From assembly GCF_026000775.1 (NCBI RefSeq), contig NZ_AP026830.1, positions 1,573,056 to 1,637,055 of the forward strand: DNA of 64,000 bases. The letters are read 5' to 3'. The stretch comes from Vulcanisaeta souniana JCM 11219. Its GTDB lineage: Archaea > Thermoproteota > Thermoprotei > Thermoproteales > Thermocladiaceae. Within the stretch, counting starts at the first letter, position 1. Each line of letters opens with the position of its first letter. Position numbers and translations under genes: made by a program. The notes beneath the pieces are model-generated. The model was not told the DNA's origin. It did no database searches and saw only the letters and a list, made by a program, of their open reading frames with translations. Positions 33,377 through 41,701 of the stretch are shown piece after piece.

Positions 33377-34582
33377 TCATATTTCAGCATACCTTAGCTG
33401 ATCAAGCACGTAGTTCCTAATCTCATGATCACTGGGCAATGCTTCAATGGGCTTCCCATTATCAACAAATTTCCTAAGCAATGGCACGGGTCTGGAACCA
33501 TCCGGACAGGTCGCCGGCTCTGAATCCCACGGAATAACCTGGTCATTTAGGGTTCCTCTACACCTATAGACCTGCTTAAAGCCCGGCAACTTACCACGCT
33601 TCGTTATTGGCACCCAACGCCCGCTCTTCTCATCATAAGCCTCCACAATATCCATACTAACGTCAACGCTCGGTGGAAAGGCTATTGATGTGCCAACACC
33701 AAACATGTCCGCAATACCCCTAAGCCTAACGACCTCTTCCTCATCAACACCACCACTCACTACAATCTTCACATTCCTATAACCAGCAAGGTCAAGGGTC
33801 CACCTAACCTCACGAACAATGGCCTCCATATTACCACGCCTACTACTCGGGGTATCCAACCTAACACCATAGAGCCTGTTACCGAGTAGTTTAGCCGCTA
33901 TCATGGACTCCTCACGCTCATCAAGGAACGTATCGGCCAGTACAATCCTTGGCACATCATTGGGCATTACCTTATCAAACCAGACCCAGGCAAGCGTGTG
34001 GTCACCGGTTGCGTGCCTAAACACAATCATTAATGCGTGGGGCATTGTACCGCTGGGCTTCACACCCAATAATTTCGCGCCCACAACGCCGGCAACACCG
34101 TCACAACCACCTATGTAGGATGCCCTATCAACCATTGGCTGTATTGCAGGATGAACAACCCTAGCCCCAAAGAATAGGCATGCCCTATCACCAGCAAGCT
34201 TCTTGATCCTAGCCGCCTTAGTGGCTACCGAGGAATAATGCCTAAGTATGCCTAGGAATGCGGTTTCATAAACCGCAAAATCCATGTAATTACCCTCCAC
34301 CACCATCAATGGTTCATTAGCCCTAAAGAGCGTACCCTCTGGCATCGCGTAGATGGTTATTGGCAACTCCTTGGCCACCGTAAGATTAACAACCTCCTTC
34401 AAACCAGCAAACACAGCCCACCCGTAATTCCTTGGTAAGTTAACAACGTGAAACTCAGCCCTAACCCTAACCCTATCCAGTCCCGCGGCCTTGAGGACAT
34501 CAACAGTCCTCATGAAATAGATATCCGTGGTTTCGCCATTGAGGATCTCCTCATCCTTAGCAACATAGAATAACCTATCCAT
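33377..34582 (-). CDS. pncB: Nicotinate phosphoribosyltransferase
   Basis: The 401-residue enzyme of the NAD salvage pathway makes nicotinate mononucleotide from nicotinate and PRPP. It shows the family segments '[15 protein letters not shown]', '[16 protein letters not shown]', '[26 protein letters not shown]', '[11 protein letters not shown]', '[13 protein letters not shown]' and '[13 protein letters not shown]', followed by '[10 protein letters not shown]'. A C-terminal stretch with Cys pairs (YRC..., ATC) may bind metal. ATG 34582 is chosen over an upstream opening at 34657 because a TATA at about 34607-34616 (minus) gives leaderless spacing. Length is normal for the short archaeal form. 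Confidence 0.93.
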   Translation of the reverse strand: MDRLFYVAKDEEILNGETTDIYFMRTVDVLKAAGLDRVRVRAEFHVVNLPRNYGWAVFAGLKEVVNLTVAKELPITIYAMPEGTLFRANEPLMVVEGNYMDFAVYETAFLGILRHYSSVATKAARIKKLAGDRACLFFGARVVHPAIQPMVDRASYIGGCDGVAGVVGAKLLGVKPSGTMPHALMIVFRHATGDHTLAWVWFDKVMPNDVPRIVLADTFLDEREESMIAAKLLGNRLYGVRLDTPSSRRGNMEAIVREVRWTLDLAGYRNVKIVVSGGVDEEEVVRLRGIADMFGVGTSIAFPPSVDVSMDIVEAYDEKSGRWVPITKRGKLPGFKQVYRCRGTLNDQVIPWDSEPATCPDGSRPVPLLRKFVDNGKPIEALPSDHEIRNYVLDQLRYAEI

Positions 34583-34640
34583 TACCTGGCTTGAGGAAAT
34601 AACATAGTTATAAGTTATACACTGCAAGAAATGCCACCAA

Positions 34641-35165
34641 CTACGTAAGCCCACCAATATACCTACTAATCAAGGTGTTAATGAATTCATCGATTGTATT
34701 GAAGATCCCCGTGTACGATCGATGAATACCAACACCAATAGCCGCATCCATAATGCGATCATTAAGTACCCTAATTACGTCACTAATGATACGATCCACG
34801 CAATCATCAACGCCCATGATAATGATCGACACCTGATCATGCCCAACTGGATTAAGAAGCGACAAACCGCGTCTCAACTGGGTTGTGCCAGCCATATATG
34901 TCAAAGCACCCAGGCCAACGTCCCTAAACCTGGATACACCCATCAAGTGCTCCCTAAGACTTAGGTATGCAGGGTACATCATCTGCCAGGGATTTAGAAT
35001 CATCCTCGCAGGTACGATGGTTATTAGGGAATCCCTGCATCCGCTAATTATTGACTTAACCCTACTGAGCAATTCATCATTCATGGGCCTACTCAATACA
35101 AGCGTTGCAAGCCAGATCCTTAATTCACCAACATCACTGGCAAGCCTAATTACCTGGCTCCTCAT
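34641..35165 (-). CDS. KEOPS subunit Cgi121-like protein
   Basis: The 174-residue protein resembles archaeal Cgi121, which binds the Bud32 kinase and recruits tRNA in the KEOPS complex for t6A37 formation. The supportive region is the helical '[26 protein letters not shown]' followed by '[16 protein letters not shown]', equivalent to the 'LLYLSGTRQI..A' plus strand segment of the family. The N-terminal third is divergent. It begins three bases after the stop of the MoaD-like gene (TAATAATG), so the two are co-transcribed. The match is partial and from memory, so I call it likely rather than sure. Confidence 0.6.
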   Translation of the reverse strand: MRSQVIRLASDVGELRIWLATLVLSRPMNDELLSRVKSIISGCRDSLITIVPARMILNPWQMMYPAYLSLREHLMGVSRFRDVGLGALTYMAGTTQLRRGLSLLNPVGHDQVSIIIMGVDDCVDRIISDVIRVLNDRIMDAAIGVGIHRSYTGIFNTIDEFINTLISRYIGGLT

Positions 35166-35167
35166 TA

Positions 35168-35449
35168 TTAACCACCGTGGATGTAAGCAAGGATCAAAAC
35201 CTCATCATTATCCCTAACCGGCGTGTCAAGACCCTTGAGAAGCCTTATATCGACGTCATTAACAGCAATGTATATGTCGGGCATCAAGTCGTTCCTTGAA
35301 GGATCAAAGACCCTCCTAAACAGTTTCTCATTCACGGTCTTAAGTCCATTAATCACCCCTCTCACACTGTCAACATTGGTAAGCTCAATGTACTCCCTCC
35401 CAACAGCCAATGCCTTCAATACACCGACTAACCTAACCCTAACAACCAC
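35168..35449 (-). CDS. MoaD/ThiS-like ubiquitin-fold protein
   Basis: The 93-residue protein has a beta-grasp pattern and ends in Gly-Gly (DEVLILAYIHGG), the hallmark of MoaD, ThiS and archaeal SAMP proteins, whose C terminus is adenylated for sulfur transfer to molybdopterin or tRNA, or for protein conjugation. GTG 35449 is chosen because the TATA at 35470-35478 lies 25 bases before it; the in-frame TTG at 35491 would sit upstream of that TATA. It is co-transcribed with the Cgi121-like gene and divergent from the alkyltransferase gene. Confidence 0.8.
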   Translation of the reverse strand: MVVRVRLVGVLKALAVGREYIELTNVDSVRGVINGLKTVNEKLFRRVFDPSRNDLMPDIYIAVNDVDIRLLKGLDTPVRDNDEVLILAYIHGG

Positions 35450-35469
35450 ATTGAATTTTTGGGCGAGGG

Positions 35470-35478
35470 TTTTTAAGG
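35470..35478. promoter_or_regulatory. Single TATA box between divergent genes
   Basis: The element tttttaagg / ccttaaaaa is centred about 26 bases from ATG 35502 on the plus strand and about 26 from GTG 35449 on the minus strand. No other TATA-like element fits both starts equally well, so one box may serve both genes. Confidence 0.45.
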
Positions 35479-35501
35479 TGCTACTTATCAATTAAAATGA
35501 A

Positions 35502-36053
35502 ATGCGTTGCGTAACATTATCAATAGTGGGAATCGGTATATTGGAAATTTGTATTTATAGTGATAAGATTCGGGAAATAAGGGTCAGGGTCGGTATTGAT
35601 GGCATTAAGAACAATAATGAGGAACCCATTATAAAATTAATACTCGATTACATAACGGGGATCGCGAAGCCTCAAGACATAATAGGGCACATAGAACTAA
35701 GCCCAGGTCTGCTTGGCCTTGCCCAAGTCGCCATGCTCTCGATCCCACGGGGAACGGTAGCAACCTACGCCCAAATAGCGCGCCTACTAAACACCAGCCC
35801 CAGGGCGGCCGGCAGGTTAGCAAGCGCAAATAAACTACCAGTTATAGTTCCATGCCACAGAGTCATAAAGAGTGATGGTTCACTCGGCGGCTACTCAGTT
35901 AGTGACACCTATGTTAAGTCCAGGTTATTAATGATGGAGGGCGTATCAATAAGCAACGGTAAAGTACCCAAGCAATACATGGTCAGCAGCACCGTGCTAG
36001 TGAAGAACTTCAGGGAACTCCTTAACCATGTATCGCAGGGTATGGTCATTTAA
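35502..36053 (+). CDS. ogt: Methylated-DNA--protein-cysteine methyltransferase
   Basis: The 183-residue suicide repair protein transfers alkyl groups from O6-alkylguanine to its own cysteine. The active site VPCHRVI contains Cys118, preceded by the helix-turn-helix 'VATYAQIARLLNTSPRAAGRLASAN' with the arginine finger. The N-terminal domain is short and divergent, as in other crenarchaeal versions. It starts at ATG 35502 under a TATA centred at 35474. Its last eight bases overlap the convergent SAM hydrolase gene. Family assignment is sure. Confidence 0.93.
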   Translation: MRCVTLSIVGIGILEICIYSDKIREIRVRVGIDGIKNNNEEPIIKLILDYITGIAKPQDIIGHIELSPGLLGLAQVAMLSIPRGTVATYAQIARLLNTSPRAAGRLASANKLPVIVPCHRVIKSDGSLGGYSVSDTYVKSRLLMMEGVSISNGKVPKQYMVSSTVLVKNFRELLNHVSQGMVI

Positions 36054-36852
36054 TAACGGATAATGTAACTTCATCGCCCTCCTTCACATCATACCTAGAG
36101 GCAAAGCTACCTCTATTAATTGAAAGCTCTAGGAAGCCCTCACTATTAATAAGCGCCAGTGCCTCACCCTCGCCTGCATAACCATAGCTCCTCAGGAACC
36201 TAACCCTAAGATCAACGTTTCTCCTTGGAATATTGATCCGCAGTTCATCACCATAATCAAGCCCAAGGACCTCAAGGTCATTAGCCCTAATTCCCGTGTA
36301 GGCATTACCGAAATGATCAATGTAGATAATCACGGAACTAGCGACACCCCTAGACACACTACCGCCAATACCTGGCAATACCACGGGGTCAGTAACCCTA
36401 GGACCGAGTAATGACGGGTCAAGCCCAAGGCTTAGGTACGCAGCCACTGGGGCGAATATATCGCGTCCATGGAACGTACTCGTAACAACGGGTCTCATGA
36501 AGTCTCCGCTCTCTATGGACCTTACCTCAACGACACCATCATCACCGGCAGCCATCATTAGGACACCGTTATCGGGACCTACAAAGTAGTAATTCCTGGA
36601 CCTAATTACCAATGCCCTTCTCGAGGTACCCACACCCGGGTCAACAACCACAACATGAATAGTGCCCCTAGGGAAGTACTTGTAGGAGGCCCATAGGGTA
36701 AATGCTGCCTTACGTACATTGAATTGAGGTATGGCATGGGTTATATCCACAATCATGGCCTCAGGATTAAGACTAAGTATCACACCTTTCATGGATGGCA
36801 CGAAGTAGGAATCGTAACCAAAATCCGTAAGCAGTGTTATTACGGGTCTCAT
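36046..36852 (-). CDS. S-adenosyl-L-methionine hydrolase (adenosine-forming), DUF62 family
   Basis: The 268-residue enzyme belongs to the SAM hydroxide adenosyltransferase family, which splits S-adenosylmethionine into adenosine and methionine using water. Characteristic segments are 'TLLTDFGYDSYFVPSMKGV' (residues 7-25), 'VHVVVVDPGVGTSRR'-like strand, 'FVGPDNGVL', 'STFHGRDIFAPVAAYL' and 'IIYIDHFGNAYTGI', which form the adenosine and methionine pockets. It may keep SAM levels low or recycle it at high temperature. ATG 36852 gives the full family N terminus. Convergent with ogt, overlapping by eight bases. Confidence 0.9.
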   Translation of the reverse strand: MRPVITLLTDFGYDSYFVPSMKGVILSLNPEAMIVDITHAIPQFNVRKAAFTLWASYKYFPRGTIHVVVVDPGVGTSRRALVIRSRNYYFVGPDNGVLMMAAGDDGVVEVRSIESGDFMRPVVTSTFHGRDIFAPVAAYLSLGLDPSLLGPRVTDPVVLPGIGGSVSRGVASSVIIYIDHFGNAYTGIRANDLEVLGLDYGDELRINIPRRNVDLRVRFLRSYGYAGEGEALALINSEGFLELSINRGSFASRYDVKEGDEVTLSVIK

Positions 36853-36885
36853 TTAAAGAAACCATAGATCCACGTATTTAAGTAT

Positions 36886-37905
36886 TTACCATAGGAAGAA
36901 ATCCATGGTCAGTTGCCCCGAGTCTGGCAATGGCCTCGCCATAATACCCAACTCACCCCTTAGATACTTGGCAAACCTGGCAGCATTACCGTATACAGTA
37001 TATACAAACCTAGCCCCACTGCTTAGCACGAAATCCACCAACCCAGGGAAATCCGAGTGGCTGCTTAACGGTAGGGCATCAATACCGAGGGACCTAAGCC
37101 CAAGGGCCCTGGAGCTTCTGGCGTACATACCACTGAGGGCCACAGCCCTCAACACGCCGTACCTAGCCCTCAATGCCCTAACAACCTGGACCATATTTCC
37201 CTGATTACCTGTAATAAGTACGGAACCAGCAGGAGGAAAACCACTAAGTACCCTGCCATGCCTTATACCAAGGGCATTATTAATAGCCTTAATACTAGGC
37301 TCCACATAAAGTTGGTAATCCCTAAGCAAGGCAGTGAGTTCTTGACCACGACCAAGCGGCTGACCCATAAGGAGCACAATGCCGTTCCTCGTACCATCCT
37401 CAACAACGGCCCTCAATTCATCATAAACCTCAGGCCTACTTGGAAATACGTAGTCCGGGTCGCCATACGTGGCCTCCATTATAAGGACATCAACATCGAG
37501 GCCCCTGGCTCCATCAAGCAATACAGAGGGTTCCACGTTAAAATCCCCAGTGACCCCAACCCTAAGATCACCAAAATCAAGCACATAGGACAAACTACCA
37601 ATGACATGACCGGCATTAAAGGACTCAATAAAGATATCATTAACAAGTATCCTGGAACCTGGGGAAACCACCAAGTGCCTTGGGTACACGCCATCACGCG
37701 CCCTAATAATCGCAGCAGTCTCGCTACTCATGACCAATGGTGAAATACTGCGAATAGCACCTGGACTAACATGGTCTTTATGTCCATGCGTCACCAAAAC
37801 GGCATCAAAGGAACCGGAGGGTTTCCTCAATGGATCCACAATAATCCTTTTACCTCTATACTCAATGATGATCCCACGATCATAATACGCCCTAAACCCA
37901 CGCAT
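36886..37905 (-). CDS. Metallo-beta-lactamase fold exonuclease-like protein (CPSF/RNA-specificity type)
   Basis: The 339-residue protein has the metal-binding motif THGHKDH at residues 39-45, 'NAGHVIGSLSYVLDFG', 'GVTGDFNVE', 'MEATYGDPDY' and, near the C terminus, 'ALPLSSHSDFPGLVDFVL', the extra histidine motif of the beta-CASP/RNA-processing MBL group. Members process or degrade RNA or DNA ends; smaller bacterial relatives are found beside ATP-dependent DNA ligases. No ligase is adjacent here. It runs in the same direction as the SAM hydrolase gene, 33 bases upstream of it. Nuclease activity is expected from the motifs, the substrate is unknown. Confidence 0.85.
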   Translation of the reverse strand: MRGFRAYYDRGIIIEYRGKRIIVDPLRKPSGSFDAVLVTHGHKDHVSPGAIRSISPLVMSSETAAIIRARDGVYPRHLVVSPGSRILVNDIFIESFNAGHVIGSLSYVLDFGDLRVGVTGDFNVEPSVLLDGARGLDVDVLIMEATYGDPDYVFPSRPEVYDELRAVVEDGTRNGIVLLMGQPLGRGQELTALLRDYQLYVEPSIKAINNALGIRHGRVLSGFPPAGSVLITGNQGNMVQVVRALRARYGVLRAVALSGMYARSSRALGLRSLGIDALPLSSHSDFPGLVDFVLSSGARFVYTVYGNAARFAKYLRGELGIMARPLPDSGQLTMDFFLW

Positions 37906-38180
37906 ACCAACGAATAGGCATTACCAATCATAATTTAAAAACACTTGCCCAATTTTAGAAACTCTTTCTACACAGGAATAACAATTAAACTCAACAATTA
38001 AAACTAACCCTAGAACGCCATAATTACAATAAAACAAAGGCGCAGTCAATTACCAGAGACAGGTAAAGGTACGTCTAAGGTATTTAACCGCACCATTTAA
38101 TTAACCCAGCAAACCGCGATTAATACCACACAGGCATAGAAGCAATATCTTTATAATCTAAAGACTGCTATCTATAATGT

Positions 38181-38366
38181 ATGGTCGAGGGGATCAAGAA
38201 GAAGATACTTGATTACCTTACAGGCAACAGGGGCAGGGAATTCACGGCAGAAGAAATAGCAAGAGCTGTGGGTGAGGAAAGGGTCAATGTAATTAAGGCG
38301 CAATTAACGAGGTTAATAAAGGACGGAAAGGTAGTAAAGACAAACGGAAAATACAAAGCCACATAA
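38181..38366 (+). CDS. Small winged-helix DNA-binding protein
   Basis: The 61-residue protein consists of one helix-turn-helix with a short wing: 'IKKKILDYLTGNRGREFTAEEIARAVGEERVNVIKAQLTRLIKDGKVVKTNGKYKAT' contains helix 1, helix 2 ('TAEEIARAVG'), recognition helix ('RVNVIKAQLTRLIKDG') and a basic wing. Stand-alone proteins of this type act as transcription regulators or chromatin proteins in crenarchaea. A strong TATA (ctttataatc, around 38150-38159) lies 26 bases before ATG 38181, so it is leaderless and probably well expressed. The target genes are unknown. Confidence 0.75.
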   Translation: MVEGIKKKILDYLTGNRGREFTAEEIARAVGEERVNVIKAQLTRLIKDGKVVKTNGKYKAT

Positions 38367-38527
38367 ATACATAAAGAGGTAAGAAAACTAAAAATTAGCC
38401 TTAATTGATCCGGCGGCCATACTCATCAACATGCACAAACTTCACTGCTAATTAAGGACAATAACGAAAATAACTTAATTACTCGAATCCCCGTCCTCGC
38501 TTTTGGGTTTCTTACTTCGTTGTTGCT

Positions 38528-39014
38528 TTAGCTTATGCATGTTTGTGTTGTTTGGTTTGTTGGTATGTATGTTGTTGCCGTGCATGTCACCGTCTTCGTA
38601 CCGAGAGACGTCTGTATTGTTGCCTGCCAAGTGACCACGTAACTAGTTGGTGGCGAGAGACCCATTTGGGCGGCTTGGGCCAGTGATATACTGCCTATGT
38701 ATGCCGTGACATTGACCGAGTGAGGCATTAACTCAACCGGTAGGTACTCTGGTTGTAGGCTCAGCGTGACACCATTATCATACGACACGGTGATGCTTGA
38801 TGAAATAATGCTTATTGCATACGGGTTTGGATTCTCAAGCCACATGTTGAAGTAAATAACAACACTAACCAAGCGAACTCTGACTTGAAACACCCCAATT
38901 AGCCGAAACAAGCTTGGGAGGCTTAAAGGTCATGTAGGGGTAGAGAAAAACGAGAATCAAGGCAATAACAACAACGGCAACAGCCAAAACCAAAATTAAA
39001 CCACGAAAACGCAT
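38528..39014 (-). pseudogene. Frameshifted membrane-anchored LEA14-like protein
   Basis: The 5' half (ATG 39014, 'MRFRGLILVLAVAVVVIALI', then 'KPPKLVSANWG') gives a single N-terminal membrane helix. The 3' half, in another frame, continues as 'VFQVRVRLVSVVIYFNMWLENPNPYAISI' and a beta-sandwich like the LEA14 / WHy domain ('ENPNPY' is typical). The switch is at about 38885-38895, where one base is gained or lost. A TATA around 39037-39046 (minus) fits ATG 39014. Either the gene is broken, or the reading frame is corrected by slippage, or the sequence has an error. The domain match is an inference from pattern. Confidence 0.65.
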
Positions 39015-39066
39015 ACAAAGGTAAAGCCTAGGGCCTAAATTTAAGTATTCACAGTGCTGCCATTGC

Positions 39067-40206
39067 TTACGTAATTGCACTATTTATAGCGTTCACGAGC
39101 TTACTAACGCCCTTCCCTCCCGGTCTTACATCTTCAATAACCTCAACTCCATTATTACTTAACTTCACTTTCACGTTATTCGGCACAGCATGGCGAGTGA
39201 TGAGCATTACCTTCCCCGGCCTAAACTGCCTGACGTACGGTATAACCTGCCCATCAATATCTCTCTCCCAAACCTCATAAGGCAACGCCTTACACTCAAT
39301 CAATAAGTCAATCCCACTACCCGACTTAACTAAGTCATTAACACCGTCAAACCTACCCCTGACAACAACAATATCAGGTCTAACGGCCCTTCTACCTGGT
39401 GGTCTAACAAACCTTAACTTACCGTTTTCAAGAACAATGTTAGCATCCAGAAACACATGAATAGCCGGGTCTACTTGGAATTCAAGCCACATTGTGAAAT
39501 CGCCATGTGGCGTATTGAGTATTGTGAAGCTGGTTCCACCACCCTGCTCAAACCAAACAGTCACTGGCCTGCTAATGAACGGTTCATTCGCTTCCCAACT
39601 CCTCCTTATCAAACTCCTTGTACTCAATGTCTCGGCGACCTTTGTGGCAATCCAATTCTCGTAGATTAGGGACATCGTTGTTTTAATCCCCCTAATCCTA
39701 CCTGCATCACTCGGTATGCTTAATTCAGTGAAGTAGTAAATCCTCGGAATATTGAAAAATTCACTAAGTCTAGAGGCATGACCCATGAACCTCAACTCAC
39801 CACCAATCAACCCCCAATAACTCCTGGCCTCATTAGCCATCATCACGAACTCACTAAATAACTCATTCAATAGACCCCTCAACTCAGGATTTTTTATTCT
39901 GAAATTAACATCACTTAACCAATCATTTACCGCATCCTCGATAGCCCTACTCTCACACTTTGTATAGTCCACCGTATTTACGTAATTACCAGGTGAGCAC
40001 CTAGTGACACCGCCATAGCCGCTCCTACTGAAGTGGAATATGAATATCCAGGACGGGACATTGCTCGGTATTTCATATACGTGCTCATCACCATCATGCT
40101 TAACGAGCTTGCCGACCTCGGAAACGTGAACAAGTTCATTACCAATGAGGACGTAGGCATACTCAGAACCACGGGTACCGCCTCTCCTCAATTCACTAAT
40201 AAGCAT
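39067..40206 (-). CDS. Putative PD-(D/E)XK nuclease-like protein
   Basis: The 379-residue protein has no family I can name. The C-terminal third holds 'RRAVRPDIVVVRGRFDG' followed by 'GIDLLIECKALPYEVWERD' : Asp in RPDI, and Glu and Lys in IECK, spaced like the PD-(D/E)XK nuclease core, followed by a strand 'GKVMLITRH'. The N-terminal part is mostly helical ('LLNELFSEFVMMANEARSYWG') with 'SLIYENWIATKVAETLSTRSL', a feature also seen in McrC-like and other restriction-related proteins. ATG 40206 fits a TATA near 40230-40241 (minus). A DNA-defence role is a hypothesis. Confidence 0.6.
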   Translation of the reverse strand: MLISELRRGGTRGSEYAYVLIGNELVHVSEVGKLVKHDGDEHVYEIPSNVPSWIFIFHFSRSGYGGVTRCSPGNYVNTVDYTKCESRAIEDAVNDWLSDVNFRIKNPELRGLLNELFSEFVMMANEARSYWGLIGGELRFMGHASRLSEFFNIPRIYYFTELSIPSDAGRIRGIKTTMSLIYENWIATKVAETLSTRSLIRRSWEANEPFISRPVTVWFEQGGGTSFTILNTPHGDFTMWLEFQVDPAIHVFLDANIVLENGKLRFVRPPGRRAVRPDIVVVRGRFDGVNDLVKSGSGIDLLIECKALPYEVWERDIDGQVIPYVRQFRPGKVMLITRHAVPNNVKVKLSNNGVEVIEDVRPGGKGVSKLVNAINSAIT

Positions 40207-40248
40207 AAACCATCCACAGGAAACTAGCAAGCAGGTGCAATTAAGCAT

Positions 40249-40624
40249 TCTGCACTTCGACTAAAGTGTGTACGACCCAACATATTTAGTACTTCTTATC
40301 GTAGATCTTTACCTAATAGGTCATAATTAATGGGATAATGGTTGCCCTAATCAGCGTTATCGTGATTATTTCCGATATCGTTAATGTTTCGTACGCATAG
40401 TCATAACTTATTGGTAAATATGTCACTATTGGTTGCGGCATTCATGTTCAAGGTTTTAGATAAACATGATCCATCATTCGATTAACTACCTAAAATCAAC
40501 AGAGGAGGCAGGGCGCGGGGTCTCGCGCAGAACTTGAACTTCATTTTTAATTCGATAAGTAGTCCTGCATTGCTGAAGCGGGATATTACCATGAAGGTAA
40601 GCTATGGGGTTAGTCTTTTGTGGT
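40249..40624. other. Stretch between nuclease-like gene and small membrane genes
   Basis: This 376-base gap is A+T-rich and holds no convincing large gene. Its only frame with a plausible promoter is the 42-residue one at 40313-40441. A short G-rich piece (gaggaggcagggcgcggggtctcgcg, about 40503-40527) can form a small hairpin (cgcg flanks) and may be the end of a transcript. No repeats or tRNA seen. Confidence 0.4.
40313..40441 (-). CDS. Possible 42-residue peptide
   Basis: The minus-strand frame from ATG 40441 to TAG 40313 encodes 'MPQPIVTYLPISYDYAYETL' and ends in a Thr/Ile-rich hydrophobic stretch that could be a membrane segment ('EIITITLIRATIIPLIM'). A TATA-like gtttatctaa (40455-40466 on minus) is close upstream, but rather near. 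No homologue is known to me. It is listed because the neighbouring small membrane genes suggest that short frames here can be real. Confidence 0.25.
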   Translation of the reverse strand: MPQPIVTYLPISYDYAYETLTISEIITITLIRATIIPLIMTY

Positions 40625-40774
40625 TTACGGCAGTCCAACCTCATTCATTACATCATTTAATTCCTTGAGTTGTTTCCTGACACTAACTGTTGCATGTATT
40701 ACGTAGACCAGTGAGTATATGACTAATGATGCCAATACGCAAAGAAGCGCTATGTATGCAATGTACATGATCAT
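40625..40774 (-). CDS. Small single-helix membrane protein (49 residues)
   Basis: The frame starts at ATG 40774, overlapping the stop of the upstream gene by four bases (ATGA), and ends at TAA 40625. It encodes one membrane helix ('MYIAYIALLCVLASLVIYSL') followed by a charged amphipathic tail ('HATVSVRKQLKELNDVMNEV') likely to be a short coiled coil. The overlap strongly suggests translation coupled to the gene before it, so the two form a bicistronic unit of small membrane proteins. No family is recognised. Confidence 0.5.
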   Translation of the reverse strand: MIMYIAYIALLCVLASLVIYSLVYVIHATVSVRKQLKELNDVMNEVGLP

Positions 40775-41049
40775 GCGAATTTCGCAAATGGCGGTACATA
40801 CATCGTGATAGCAGGGGTAAATAGCACCACAATTATTAATATAGCTACTACGGCTATCGAAATTAACCTAAGCCTCCTCAGGGCATTGCCAACCATCGTG
40901 TGGGCATCAATTATTAAGTCAAGGAAGCGCGGCAGTAGGCTTATGAGTACTCCATAACGGTAAAACACCGTTCCCCTTACCACGCTTAATGGGTATTGAA
41001 CCTCCACGTTTTCGCGTGCCTGTGATAATAGGTTTAGTACTTGATTCAT
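40771..41049 (-). CDS. Small membrane protein, C-terminal hairpin
   Basis: From ATG 41049 it encodes 92 residues: a soluble helical part 'NQVLNLLSQARENVEV', 'RGTVFYRYGVLISLLPRFLDLIIDAHTMVG', then one membrane helix 'RLISIAVVAILIIVVLFTPA' and a short tail. The frame is open upstream to 41127 through TTG codons. A TATA candidate near 41095-41105 (minus) supports the ATG at 41049. It is coupled by overlap to the 49-residue gene that follows. Unknown function; both may form a membrane complex. Confidence 0.45.
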   Translation of the reverse strand: MNQVLNLLSQARENVEVQYPLSVVRGTVFYRYGVLISLLPRFLDLIIDAHTMVGNALRRLRLISIAVVAILIIVVLFTPAITMYVPPFAKFA

Positions 41050-41218
41050 CTCCGTCCTTATCAACTGTATCAACTGTGGGTTATTGCTTACAATTAAGTA
41101 AATAAGTCTTAACTTATACAACCTCAATTATTTCACAAACACAACATACATAATGCATGCCTGAAGTACCAATTCCTTAGCTCCTTGTGTCTCGAGGATT
41201 AAAATACGTGTTTTCTGA

Positions 41219-41401
41219 TTAATACCCCCGGAGCAAGTCCTCAGTCACACGCCTCTTACCGCTCCTGATCATACTGATGAGGTTAAGCGTGACGCCCAAG
41301 TCACGGGCCTTAACACCCTTCTGCTCCATAACATAATTAATAATCCTAACCCTAACATCATTAGAAATCCCACTAAGTTCATAAAGCTGGCAATCAACCA
41401 T
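41219..41401 (-). CDS. Small HTH protein (60 residues)
   Basis: The protein reads as a compact Xre-like helix-turn-helix: 'SNDVRVRIINYVMEQKGVKARDLGVTLNLISMIRSGKRRVTEDLLRGY'; helices 2 and 3 ('KARDLGV', 'LNLISMIRSGKR') match the pattern of a repressor-type DNA-binding domain. ATG 41401 is preceded by a TATA (around 41431-41441 on minus) with a nine-base leader. Similar short HTH proteins, and similar N termini of archaeal integrases, are known, so it could be a stand-alone regulator or the remaining start of a larger protein. Confidence 0.55.
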   Translation of the reverse strand: MVDCQLYELSGISNDVRVRIINYVMEQKGVKARDLGVTLNLISMIRSGKRRVTEDLLRGY

Positions 41402-41511
41402 TGATTTGCCGGTAATTACTTGGCAAGCACGTATTTAAGCCTTCCGAGAATGACTGACACGGAGCACGGGAATGGCTCGGTCACGTGATGATTAGGGGTT
41501 GAACAGGGGAC

Positions 41512-41588
<77 letters not shown>

Positions 41589-41701
41589 GTGCTCTACTTT
41601 TTGCTTTGTGTTTTTAAGGTTTTTCAGTGGGTGTCTTCGTGATTTAAATTACTCTGTGTTATGGTGTAGTTCTTAAATGGCCTTTTTGATTCAGTGTATT
41701 G

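Noticed and set aside
36905-37743. Long plus-strand frames opposite the MBL exonuclease-like gene
   Set aside because: The minus-strand protein has all MBL motifs in order; the plus frames have no start context or family pattern.
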